A DNA stretch of 64,000 nt from Geomobilibacter sp964432205 (GTDB lineage: Bacteria > Desulfobacterota > Desulfuromonadia > Geobacterales > DSM-12255). Shown one piece after another: positions 41,593 through 49,799 of this stretch; position 1 is the first letter of the stretch, and the number at the start of each line of letters is the position of its first letter. Under the pieces are notes generated by a model. It was not told where the DNA came from. It saw nothing but the letters and a program-made list of their open reading frames with translations, and did not search any database. The stretch is taken from NCBI GenBank assembly GCA_964432205.1, contig CAYSMK010000019.1, positions 38,289 through 102,288 of the forward strand, written 5' to 3'. The position numbers and the translations under genes are program-made.

Positions 41593-41979
41593 ATGAGCAG
41601 GGAGATTCTCAAGATCATCCATGGAGTAATACTCGCCTTGGGGTTACCACGACCGGTCGCTGTTTGGAGTACTGCCGAGAAGATCGCCGTGCGGATTCTC
41701 CGCGGCGAGCGCCCGGAATCGATCCCGGTGCGTCGCGAGGCGGGGAAGAGACTCATCGGGATGCTGGTTGAGCGCAAGCAGGCCAACGAGGCGCTTAACC
41801 GGCTCAATGAAGAACTTGAGCAAAGGGGCAGGGAGCGGACAAAGGAACTTGAACGAAGAAATTATGAGCTGGAACAGATGAACAAGGTTTTTGTCGGTCG
41901 GGAACTGCGGATGGATGAATTGAAAAAGAAGATCAGGGAGCTGGAGAAAAGGACAGCCGAAAAAGGGGACAATCAATGA
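41593..41979 (+). pseudogene. Binding-protein stub fused to the FVGRELRM tail
   Basis: A 128-residue frame. Residues about 8-55 (STAEKIAVRILRGERPESIPV) look like the last strand-helix of an ABC-type substrate-binding domain without the rest of the fold. Then comes a coiled coil (NRLNEELEQRGRERTKELER) and the tail FVGRELRMDELKKKI (41890-41946). There is no signal peptide. It appears to be a 5'-truncated sensor gene, possibly still translated: AGGAAG precedes ATG 41593 and its stop overlaps the next gene (ATGA 41976-41979). A start at 41569 is also possible. Confidence 0.6.
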
Positions 41980-43565
41980 AGTTTGCAGAGCTTGTGGACA
42001 TCAGCGAGCTCCAGGAACTGTGTGAGAGTTTCACCGCTCTTACCGGCGCAGTGGCTGCCATTCTTGACCTGGAAGGCACTATCCTCATAGCTACCGGCTG
42101 GCAGGATATCTGCACACGTTTTCATCGAGTGAATCCTCAGACGGCATGCCGCTGTACGGAGAGTGATACCGTCCTTGCCGGCCAATTGAAAAAGGGTGAG
42201 ACCTATACCGTCTACAAATGCAAGAACGGCTTGGTCGATGTTGCCGTGCCCATTGTTGTCGGCGGAGAACATGTTGCCAATTTTTTCACCGGCCAGTTCT
42301 TTTTTCACCCCCAGGACGAGGAACCATTCGTCGTCCAGGCGGAAGAGTTCGGTTTTGACAAAGAAAGCTATCTTGAGGCGTTGCACAAAGTTCCTGTCTT
42401 CTCCGAGCAACAGGTGCGGATGATGATGCACTTTTTCTCCCATCTGGCCCGGCTCATTGGCGAAATGGGGCTTGCCAGGAAACAGCTGGAAGAAGCCAAT
42501 GCAAAACTGCGCAGACACCAGGAGCACCTCGAAGAGCTGGTCAAGCAGCGGACGAGCAACATCGCCGCCTCGGAGAGGAAACTTCTCGATCTATACGAGA
42601 ACGCGCCGGACATGTATGTCTCGACGGATGCCGAAACGGGCGTGATCGTGCACTGCAATGCCACCCTGGCGACCGTTGTCGGCTGCACCAGGGAAGAGAT
42701 TGTCGGCCGGCAGATTATCGATATGTTCCATCCCGATTGCACCGAAGAAGTCCGACGAACGTTCACGCAGGGTGACATTCATGACCGGGAGCTCATCCTG
42801 CACCGAAAAGACGGATCGACGCTGGATGTCAGCCTGAGCGTAACGGCGGCACCGGACGAAAACGGCGCTCTCCGGCATCGTCGCGCAACCCTGCGCGACA
42901 TCAGCGAACGGAAGAGAATTGAGGACTCCCTGCGCTTCATCGCGCAGCGCGGCTGGCTTGGCCACGCCGAGGATTTTCTCTCGGCGCTGGCCACACATCT
43001 GGGTAAAACGTTTGCCGTCGATTACGTCATCATCGACCGGCTCACCGCGGATGAACCCGACGTTGCGGAAACCGTGGCGCTCTACGCCAAAGGGGCACTC
43101 CTCCCCTCAATGCGCTACCCGCTCGGCAGTACCCCCTGTGCAAATGTCATGGGCAAGGTTCTCTGTTATTACCCTCGCGGGGTCCAAGCCCTGTTTCCCG
43201 CTGACCGCCTGCTGGCGGAGATGGGTGTGGAAAGCTACGCCGGTGTCCCGCTCTGGGATTCCGAGGGGGGTGCACTCGGCCTGATCGCCGTCATGGATAG
43301 CAAGCCGTTCTGCGAGGGGACCTCACTGACGAATATCCTGCAACTGGTGGCCACCAGCGCGGCGGCGGCCCTGGAACGGAAACTGGCGGAAGAGGAGCTG
43401 CGTGCGCTGAACGACAAGCTGGAGCAACGGGTTAAAGAGCGCACCGCCGAGCTTGCTGTCAAGAACACCGAACTGGAGAGGTTAAACAAGCTCTTTGTCG
43501 GCCGTGAGCTGAAGATGATCGAACTGAAGGAGCGGATTCGGAAATTGGAGGAGGCCAGCCTATGA
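41976..43565 (+). CDS. PocR-PAS-GAF sensor without kinase domain, with FVGRELRM tail
   Basis: A 529-residue cytoplasmic protein. Residues 1-165 are a PocR ligand-binding domain (ELVDISELQELCESFTALTG, DICTRFHRVNP..ACRCTESD, CKNGLVDVAVPIVVGGEHVA, FFTGQFFF). A coiled coil leads to PAS (about 205-315; YENAPDMYVSTDAETGVIVHCN) and GAF (about 330-475; AGVPLWDSEGGALGLIAVMD). It ends in a coiled coil and the shared tail (FVGRELKMIELKERI, 43494-43553). No HisKA/HATPase or GGDEF is present, so it must signal through another protein, probably the kinases downstream. Both ends are coupled by ATGA overlaps. Confidence 0.88.
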   Translation: MKFAELVDISELQELCESFTALTGAVAAILDLEGTILIATGWQDICTRFHRVNPQTACRCTESDTVLAGQLKKGETYTVYKCKNGLVDVAVPIVVGGEHVANFFTGQFFFHPQDEEPFVVQAEEFGFDKESYLEALHKVPVFSEQQVRMMMHFFSHLARLIGEMGLARKQLEEANAKLRRHQEHLEELVKQRTSNIAASERKLLDLYENAPDMYVSTDAETGVIVHCNATLATVVGCTREEIVGRQIIDMFHPDCTEEVRRTFTQGDIHDRELILHRKDGSTLDVSLSVTAAPDENGALRHRRATLRDISERKRIEDSLRFIAQRGWLGHAEDFLSALATHLGKTFAVDYVIIDRLTADEPDVAETVALYAKGALLPSMRYPLGSTPCANVMGKVLCYYPRGVQALFPADRLLAEMGVESYAGVPLWDSEGGALGLIAVMDSKPFCEGTSLTNILQLVATSAAAALERKLAEEELRALNDKLEQRVKERTAELAVKNTELERLNKLFVGRELKMIELKERIRKLEEASL

Positions 43566-44136
43566 AAAACCGATCCCTTTTCCTTGTGCCGATGCTGTCG
43601 TTGATCTGCCTTGCACTATTCGTTACCCCTGTCATGGCCGCTGAAAATGCACCTCCGGGTTCCACGGGAAGCGTGTCTGCCGACGAACAGGCCGAACTCC
43701 AACTCCTGTACGAAGAAGACCTGGTCACGGCCACCAAGCGCTCCACCCCGCTGCGCAAGGCCCCGGCCATCGCCACCATCATCACCGCCGACGAAATCAG
43801 GAACATGGGAGCCCGCAACCTCCTGGACGTGTTGAGGATGGCGTCGGGGATCGGGATCTCAACCACCGAATACGGGTCGAACATGATCGAGATGCGCGGC
43901 ATCAGGACCGCCTTCAACGAGAAGATCCTGCTCATGATCGACGGTCATTCCATGAACAAGACTTCTTCCGGCACTACAGCGATTTCGGAGGCACCGTCAA
44001 TCCGCGGGCCGGTCTGGTCTGGAGCATTCTGGACAAGATCTTCGTCGGCCGGGAACTCCGGATGGTGGAACTGAAGGAGCGGATCAGGGAGTTGGAAGGG
44101 CAAACAAACGGTACCCAGGGGGAAACCCAAATATGA
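43562..44136 (+). pseudogene. TonB-dependent receptor fragments fused to the FVGRELRM tail
   Basis: The first frame (43562-44074) encodes a signal peptide (LFLVPMLSLICLALFVTPVMA) and a TonB-receptor plug (VTATKRSTPLRKAPAIATII, LDVLRMASGIGIS, MRGIRTAFNEKILLMIDGHS). From about 43960 this frame turns to nonsense. The frame one step away reads FFRHYSDFGGTVNPRAGLVWS, a piece of receptor beta-barrel, then switches at about 44033 into KIFVGRELRMVELKERIRELE, the sensor tail, stopping at 44134-44136. So two deletions have joined plug, barrel piece and tail. The tail's stop still overlaps the ATG of the next gene. Confidence 0.75.
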
Positions 44137-45794
44137 ATAAAGAACTGGGGAATGGCCGCCCACAATCCGACTCAGCACTTTTCGGATTCGTCGGCGAGGA
44201 GAGACTTTCTCTCATCGCCACCGCATTCCTGGCAGTGCTGTTTCTAGTGGCAACAGAAATCAAACCCGTACGGGCGGCAGCCGACGAAACGGTCACCCTA
44301 TCCGCACAGGAGCGGATCTGGCTATCGCAACACGATGGCCAGATCCGGATCGGCATCACCGTGATCCCCCCGCAGATCCTCCGCGACAACAAGACATTCA
44401 CCGGGCTTTCCATCGATTACATCCGCCTCATGGAGCGGAAGCTCGGATGCCGCTTTACGCTGGTTCCCTTTGCCACGTGGAACGAGGTAATCCAGGCAGC
44501 TAAAACTCGCCAAATCGACATGATCTTCGCGGCCCAGCGCACCCCGGAGCGCTTGGCGTACCTCGTGTTCACCGAGCCGTACATCGAGCTCCCCAACATG
44601 ATCGTGCTTCGCAAAGACCGGCAGGGGGGAGCCAACCTGAAAGAGATGAAAGGATGGAGTATTGCAACCTCCCAAGGGAGCGCTGTGAATGAGTATCTGC
44701 AGAAGGAGCACGGTTATCTGGATCTTCGTCCCGTCCAGGATGAACTGAGCGGGCTGATGAAGGTGTCGCTGGGCGAGGTTGACGCCATGGTGGTCGAGAT
44801 TTCGCGGGCCTCCTACTATATAGAAAAAGCGGGGATTCTGAACCTGCGGGTCGCCGGCAACGCGGGGCTTCTGTACCAACTCCGGTTCGCGGTCCGAAGC
44901 GACTGGCCGCTCCTGTGCGGGATTCTGGACAAGGGGCTCTCCGCCATCACCGCCGAGGAGAGGAGAGATATCAGCCGGCGCTGGATCATCGGCGGCGAAA
45001 AAAGCCTGTTCGCCTCCCGTGCATTCCGGATTTCGCTTGCCGTCGGAGTGGGGGTGATCGCACTGGCGATTGGGGGAGTTGTCGTCTGGAACCGGGCACT
45101 CCGGCGAACCGTCAGGCAGCGGACGTCGGAGCTGCAGCAGGAACTCGTTGAACGGAAGCTAACAGAAGAACTGCTGCGCAAGCGCGAAGAGGAATTCCGC
45201 ACCCTGGCGGAAAACTCCCCCGATACCATCATCCGCTACGATTGCGATTGCCGAAGGGTGTACGTCAACCCCTCTTTCGAGCGGACAACCGGCATCCCCA
45301 TGGCGGAGGCGCTTGGACCGCCATCCGAAGACAACTGGCGCGGCAGCATGCCGCTAGCCGAATATCAACAGTCTCTGAAGCAGGTAATCGCAACCGGTTC
45401 TTCAGCCGAGGTTTTCCTCGATTGGGCCAACAAGAACGGAAATACGGCGCATCATTCCCTGCGGATCGTTCCCGAGCACGACTTGCACGGGGACATAACC
45501 GGAGTGCTGGTGATCGGCCGGGATATCACCGCGCTCAACCAGTCGCAGGATGCGCTGAAGAAACTTAACGAAGAACTGGAACAACGGGTGGTGGAGAGGA
45601 CAGCGGAATTGGCGAGTAAGAATGCAGAGCTTGAAAGAATAAACAAGATCTTCGTTGGCCGGGAGCTCAGGATGATCGAGCTAAAGGATAAGATAAAGGA
45701 ATTGGAGAACACGACAGCGGATAGTAAGCAGCACATGCCCTTGATCGGTAAAACGCCTGTCAGACGAGGAGCAAAAAATGACGAAAATAGCTAA
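44133..45794 (+). CDS. Periplasmic SBP_bac_3 and PAS sensor without kinase domain, with FVGRELRM tail
   Basis: A 553-residue membrane protein laid out like the input half of BvgS. N-terminal helix (about 25-45), SBP_bac_3 domain (about 65-290; IRIGITVIPPQILRDNKTFTGLSIDYIRLME, TPERLAYLVFTEPYIELPNMIV, ATSQGSAVNEYL), second helix (about 300-322; ISLAVGVGVIALAIGGVVVW), PAS (about 350-470; FRTLAENSPDTIIRYDCDCRRVYVNPSFE), then coiled coil and tail (FVGRELRMIELKDKI, 45651-45710). The kinase domain expected after PAS is absent. It overlaps the tail remnant upstream and the REC protein downstream (17 bases). Confidence 0.88.
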   Translation: MNKELGNGRPQSDSALFGFVGEERLSLIATAFLAVLFLVATEIKPVRAAADETVTLSAQERIWLSQHDGQIRIGITVIPPQILRDNKTFTGLSIDYIRLMERKLGCRFTLVPFATWNEVIQAAKTRQIDMIFAAQRTPERLAYLVFTEPYIELPNMIVLRKDRQGGANLKEMKGWSIATSQGSAVNEYLQKEHGYLDLRPVQDELSGLMKVSLGEVDAMVVEISRASYYIEKAGILNLRVAGNAGLLYQLRFAVRSDWPLLCGILDKGLSAITAEERRDISRRWIIGGEKSLFASRAFRISLAVGVGVIALAIGGVVVWNRALRRTVRQRTSELQQELVERKLTEELLRKREEEFRTLAENSPDTIIRYDCDCRRVYVNPSFERTTGIPMAEALGPPSEDNWRGSMPLAEYQQSLKQVIATGSSAEVFLDWANKNGNTAHHSLRIVPEHDLHGDITGVLVIGRDITALNQSQDALKKLNEELEQRVVERTAELASKNAELERINKIFVGRELRMIELKDKIKELENTTADSKQHMPLIGKTPVRRGAKNDENS

Positions 45795-46827
45795 GATTCC
45801 GGTCCTCTTGGTTGACGACCGGCCGGAAAACCTGACCGCTCTGGAAGGGCTTCTGGAAGAGATGGGACTCGATATTTTCACGGCGACATCAGGGAATGAA
45901 GCGCTGAGCCTCTCATTGAAGCATGATTTCGCAATCGTGCTCATGGATGTTCGGATGCCGGATATGGACGGTTTTGAAACGGCCGAGCTGATGAGGGCAA
46001 ACCCGAAAACCAGCCGTCTGCCGTTCATATTTATCAGTGCCGCCATGAAAGACGCTGAACATCAATTCAAGGGATATGAAGCCGGGGCATTTGACTATCT
46101 GTTGAAACCGATCGAGCCGACTATTCTCCGGAGCAAGATACGGATCTTTTGCGACCTGTATCGACAGCGCCTCACCTTGGAGATGAACGAACAGCAGCTT
46201 GAAACAGTTGTCAGTGAACGCACTGCCGAACTGAACAAGACATTGGACAGTCTGCGCGAGAGCGAGAGACGTTTCCGCGATCTCCTGGCATCGGTCACCA
46301 GCTACATGTACACGGTCGTCATGGAGCGCGGCAGGGCCGTCTCAACAGTGCACGGTCCTGGCTGTCAGGCCGTAACCGGTTTTTCGGCCGAGGACTATGC
46401 AGCCGACCCTGACCTCTGGCACCGTATGATACTCCCGGAAGACCGACAGGCGGTCCTTGACGCTGCGGGGCGCGTCCTGATGTCTAAAACCACCGATACG
46501 TTTGAACACAGGATTCGGCATAAGGATGGCTCGATCAGCTGGGTGCAGACCACGCTTGTTCCCCATCTCGGCCCTGACGGAGAGCTTGTGTCGTATGACG
46601 GCGTCATAACCGACATAACAGAACGCAAGTGTACCGAAGAGAAAATCCTCAGACTCAATGAAGAGCTGGAGCAAAGGGTCAGTGAACGCACACGGGAACT
46701 GGAACGAAGAAATCATGAGCTTGAGCAGATGAACAAGGCATTTGTGGGCAGGGAACTGCGGATGGAGGAGTTGAAGAAGAGAATCAGGGAACTGGAAGCA
46801 AGACTGGGACAATCGACGCCGATGTGA
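45778..46827 (+). CDS. REC-PAS protein with FVGRELRM tail
   Basis: A 349-residue soluble protein: receiver (1-125; LLVDDRPENLTALEG, phospho-Asp in VLMDVRMPDMDG, Lys in YLLKPI), coiled coil, PAS (about 165-290; FRDLLASVTSYMYTVVMERGR, HRIRHKDGSISWVQTT), then coiled coil and tail (FVGRELRMEELKKRI, 46741-46800). GAGGAG precedes ATG 45778, inside the end of the previous gene. It can accept phosphate but has no catalytic output, so it is a likely intermediate between kinases and the tail-bearing sensors (inference). Confidence 0.88.
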   Translation: MTKIAKIPVLLVDDRPENLTALEGLLEEMGLDIFTATSGNEALSLSLKHDFAIVLMDVRMPDMDGFETAELMRANPKTSRLPFIFISAAMKDAEHQFKGYEAGAFDYLLKPIEPTILRSKIRIFCDLYRQRLTLEMNEQQLETVVSERTAELNKTLDSLRESERRFRDLLASVTSYMYTVVMERGRAVSTVHGPGCQAVTGFSAEDYAADPDLWHRMILPEDRQAVLDAAGRVLMSKTTDTFEHRIRHKDGSISWVQTTLVPHLGPDGELVSYDGVITDITERKCTEEKILRLNEELEQRVSERTRELERRNHELEQMNKAFVGRELRMEELKKRIRELEARLGQSTPM

Positions 46828-46856
46828 CAGAGCCCAAGAGGGACAAACACTGGCAA

Positions 46857-46934
46857 CTCGGGGAGGAGCGAACCGCCAAGATTGAGGCCAGGAACGCGAA
46901 ACCGCGGCTCAGGGTAGAGCGAGGAAATCAGTGA
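46857..46934 (+). pseudogene. Coiled-coil remnant of a further tail-bearing sensor
   Basis: In the frame ending at TGA 46932-46934 the sequence reads GEERTAKIEARNAKPRLRVE, close to the ERTAELEAKNAELERLN coiled coil that precedes the FVGRELRM tail in neighbouring genes. The tail itself is lost. Its stop overlaps the GTG of the next gene. Confidence 0.5.
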
Positions 46935-47782
46935 ACGTTTTGATCGTTGATGACAATGCCGATGACCGGAAAATCCTGGGCTACATACTGAAACACCACG
47001 GCTGCGAGGTTACCGAGGCGCAGGATGGCCAGGAAGGACTTGAGCTGGCGAAATCGCTCAAGCCGGACCTGATCATTTCCGATGCACTCATGCCGCGGAT
47101 GGACGGGTTCGAGTTTCTGCGCATGGTCAAGATGGATGACGACCTCCGGTCCGTCCCCTTTGTCTTCCATTCCGCCGTGTATACCGGCCTGAAAGACAAG
47201 GAACTGGCCCTCTCCCTCGGTGCAGAGGCTTTTATCTCAAAACCGGTGGAGCCTGCGGTCCTCTGGGAAAACCTGTCCGCAATCCTGCACCAGCGCGAGG
47301 CAGACAGGGAAAGGCCTCCTGTTGCGACGCTCATGGAAGAAGAAAAGGAATATCTCCGTAAATACAGCAGTGTGGTTGCGGCAAAGCTTGAAGAAAAGGT
47401 CCAGGAGCTGGAGCAAACCCTGGTTGAGAGAAAACTGGCCGAGGAGGCGTTGCGGGAAAGCGAGCGACAGCGCTACCGGCTGGAGGCGGAACTCGCCTGC
47501 GCGGCAGGGGTACAGGCACGGCTCCTGCCGAGTACCTATCCCGACTTGACGGATTTCGGGTTCGCCGCCCGCTGCCTGCCGGCCCAGCAGGTTGGCGGCG
47601 ATTTCTACGACTGGATCGAGGTGGCCCCCGGTGTCATCGCCCTGACCCTTGGCGATGTCATGGGCGACGGAGCAACGAGCGCCGGGGAGATGCTGGCAAG
47701 ACTCCTGGCCCTGCCAGCCCTGGAGGGGCCACCGCCCGATGACCTGACCGTCCTGGTCATCAGGCGGGCCGGTCATGGCTGA
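46931..47782 (+). CDS. REC plus RsbU/SpoIIE-type phosphatase with internal deletion
   Basis: A 283-residue protein starting at GTG 46931. Receiver 1-125 (LIVDDNADDRKILGY, SDALMPRMDGFEF, FISKPVEP), coiled coil (about 135-185), then the start of a PP2C/SpoIIE phosphatase (AAGVQARLLPSTYPDL, PAQQVGGDFYDW, ALTLGDVMGDG). Right after GDVMGDG it jumps to LARLLALPALEGPPPDDLTVLVIRR, which is the family's C-terminal end. About 100 residues with further metal ligands are missing, although the frame is kept. Activity is doubtful. It may be a relic or a receiver-only protein. Confidence 0.78.
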   Translation: MNVLIVDDNADDRKILGYILKHHGCEVTEAQDGQEGLELAKSLKPDLIISDALMPRMDGFEFLRMVKMDDDLRSVPFVFHSAVYTGLKDKELALSLGAEAFISKPVEPAVLWENLSAILHQREADRERPPVATLMEEEKEYLRKYSSVVAAKLEEKVQELEQTLVERKLAEEALRESERQRYRLEAELACAAGVQARLLPSTYPDLTDFGFAARCLPAQQVGGDFYDWIEVAPGVIALTLGDVMGDGATSAGEMLARLLALPALEGPPPDDLTVLVIRRAGHG

Positions 47783-47951
47783 TCAGGGAGCTTCAGTAAA
47801 AGCCGGAACAGGTGACGCAGATGTGGGTTCTACGTGTCCGTACACATAGATGGTGCGCCTGTGGTCCCCTTCACGCCGGGGGGGCGCTCTCGGCGGACAA
47901 CCAAGGATTGCTCATCCTCAGAGCCATCGACCGCAAACAAGGTGAGGACTG
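47783..47951 (+). other. Gap with a possible gene remnant
   Basis: A frame from ATG 47821 to TGA 47950-47952 encodes 43 residues (MWVLRVRTHRWCACGPLHAG... ending LLILRAIDRKQGED) and overlaps the next start as TGATG. It resembles a leftover 3' end rather than a complete gene. No family was recognised. Confidence 0.35.
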
Positions 47952-49382
47952 ATGACTGAGATGATCACCATAACCAAGGATGAGCTGAAGCGCCTGGAGG
48001 AGCGGGCCGCTGAACTGCGGAGCGCCAACGAAAGGCTGCAGCAGGAGATCTCAGAGCGCGAGCGAGCACAGGAGGCGTTGCGCAGATCCGCCGAGGAGGC
48101 CCAGGGGAAGGAACACCTCCTGAGCGCCATCGTCCAAACCTCCGACGAGGCCATCATCGCCAAGAACCTGGACGGGGTGATCCTCTCCTGGAACAGGGGG
48201 GCGGAGCTGATCTATGGTTACAGCGCCGAGGAGGCAATCGGCCGGAATGTATCGATGCTGGTACCGCCCGATCACCCGGATGAACTGGCAACGATCATGA
48301 CTCAGCTCAGCCGGGGAGAGCGGATCGATCATTTAACGACCGACAGGGTTCGAAAGGACGGTCGGCGGATCTCCATATCACTCACTGTTTCTCCCATTCT
48401 GAATGGGACGAAGACCATCGTGGGGGCCTCTTCCATCTCCCACGACATCACCAGGCAGGTGCGCTCCGACGAGGAGATCGTCCGTCTCAACAGGGAGCTG
48501 GAAGAGCGGGTGGAGGCGAGAACGAACGACCTGGAGGCGAAGCGGATCGAGCTGGAGGGTAGCCAGCGGGCGCTGATGAACATCGTGGAGGACCTGAACC
48601 TGAAGACCTCGGAACTGGAGGATGCCAATACCAGGCTGCAGGAACTGGAGCGCCTCAAGTCCATGTTCATCGCCTCCATGAGCCATGAACTGCGCACCCC
48701 GCTCAACTCCATCATCGGTTTCTCAAGCATCCTCCACGACGAATGGCTCGGCCCGGTCAATCAGGAGCAAAAGGAGAACCTCGGCACCATCCTCCGCTCC
48801 GGGAAGCATCTTCTTACCCTCATCAATGACGTGATCGACGTCTCCAAGATCGAAGCTGGGAAAATAGATGTTCATCTGGAAGAGTTCGACCTGTACGACC
48901 TCATGCTGGAGGCGGTACAGCTTATTGAAAAGGATGTGCGAGAAAAGGGGCTGGAACTCCATCTTGAACTTCAACATGACACCGTCTGTACAGACCGGCG
49001 CCGACTCCTCCAGTGCATAATCAACCTGCTCTCCAATGCGCTCAAGTTCACGCAGCAGGGAGGTGTCACCGTGGAGACATCAAGGGAGGTCGGTGCGGCA
49101 TCCGGGCCGGAGGAGATGCAGGTACGTATCGTGGTCCGGGATACCGGCATCGGCATCGCGGCGGAGGATATTCCCAGGCTGTTTCAGCCGTTCGTCCGGC
49201 TCGATTCCCCCATCAAGACGATCGTGCCGGGAACTGGTCTCGGACTCTATCTGACCCACAAGCTGGTTGGCGAAGTGCTGCATGGTGATATACTCTGCTC
49301 AAGCCACGTCGGCGTGGGAAGCAGCTTTACGATCCGCATACCGGAGAGAATCTATGAAAAAGGTACTGGTAATCGAGGATAA
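47952..49382 (+). CDS. PAS sensor histidine kinase
   Basis: A 476-residue soluble kinase: N-terminal coiled coil (1-50), PAS (about 52-170; IVQTSDEAIIAKNLDGVILSWN), second coiled coil, HisKA (about 233-300; FIASMSHELRTPLNSIIGF, phospho-His in SHELRTP), HATPase (about 340-470; NLLSNALKF, DTGIGIAAED, GTGLGLYLTHK). It is one of only two complete kinases in the cluster and so a candidate phosphate donor for the receivers around it. It overlaps the receiver gene downstream by 29 bases. Confidence 0.93.
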   Translation: MTEMITITKDELKRLEERAAELRSANERLQQEISERERAQEALRRSAEEAQGKEHLLSAIVQTSDEAIIAKNLDGVILSWNRGAELIYGYSAEEAIGRNVSMLVPPDHPDELATIMTQLSRGERIDHLTTDRVRKDGRRISISLTVSPILNGTKTIVGASSISHDITRQVRSDEEIVRLNRELEERVEARTNDLEAKRIELEGSQRALMNIVEDLNLKTSELEDANTRLQELERLKSMFIASMSHELRTPLNSIIGFSSILHDEWLGPVNQEQKENLGTILRSGKHLLTLINDVIDVSKIEAGKIDVHLEEFDLYDLMLEAVQLIEKDVREKGLELHLELQHDTVCTDRRRLLQCIINLLSNALKFTQQGGVTVETSREVGAASGPEEMQVRIVVRDTGIGIAAEDIPRLFQPFVRLDSPIKTIVPGTGLGLYLTHKLVGEVLHGDILCSSHVGVGSSFTIRIPERIYEKGTGNRG

Positions 49383-49755
49383 CAGGGACAATTTGCGGCT
49401 TATTACCTACGCACTGGAACGCTACGGTTACGAGGTCGTTGCGGCGGAGACCGGAGAGCGGGGGGTAGAGCTCGCCATCAGCGAGCGCCCCTTTTTCGTG
49501 GTCATGGACATCAACCTGCCTGATTTCGACGGGTTCGAGGCGACCCGGCGCATCCGTCGTTCCAAGGCAAACGGTGACATACCGATCGTCGCCATCACCT
49601 CCTATGCCATGGCGGGCGACATGGATCGGATACTGGCCGCCGGGTGCACAGGCTATTTTGAGAAACCGATAGATCCCCTGACCATCATCGACAAGATCCA
49701 CGACGTCCTGGGATTGACCCCACAAGCCGCACCCGAACGACAGCCCCGCTCCTGA
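49354..49755 (+). CDS. Single-domain response regulator
   Basis: A 133-residue receiver: VLVIEDNRDNLRLI, phospho-Asp in VVMDINLPDFDG, Thr in AITSYAM, Lys in YFEKPID. The pattern IEDNRDNLRL with FEKPIDP is that of DivK-like receivers, which often pair with a PAS kinase encoded just before, as here. ATG 49354 follows GGAGAG and lies inside the kinase gene's end; the longer frame is discarded. Confidence 0.92.
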   Translation: MKKVLVIEDNRDNLRLITYALERYGYEVVAAETGERGVELAISERPFFVVMDINLPDFDGFEATRRIRRSKANGDIPIVAITSYAMAGDMDRILAAGCTGYFEKPIDPLTIIDKIHDVLGLTPQAAPERQPRS

Positions 49756-49799
49756 AAGGTCCGGCTCCACCTGTTCCGGACCGGAAAGCGAGGAAGTGA

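Noticed and set aside
47821..47952. 43-codon ORF as a real gene
   Set aside because: It has no ribosome site, an unusual composition and no family likeness. It is kept only as a possible remnant.
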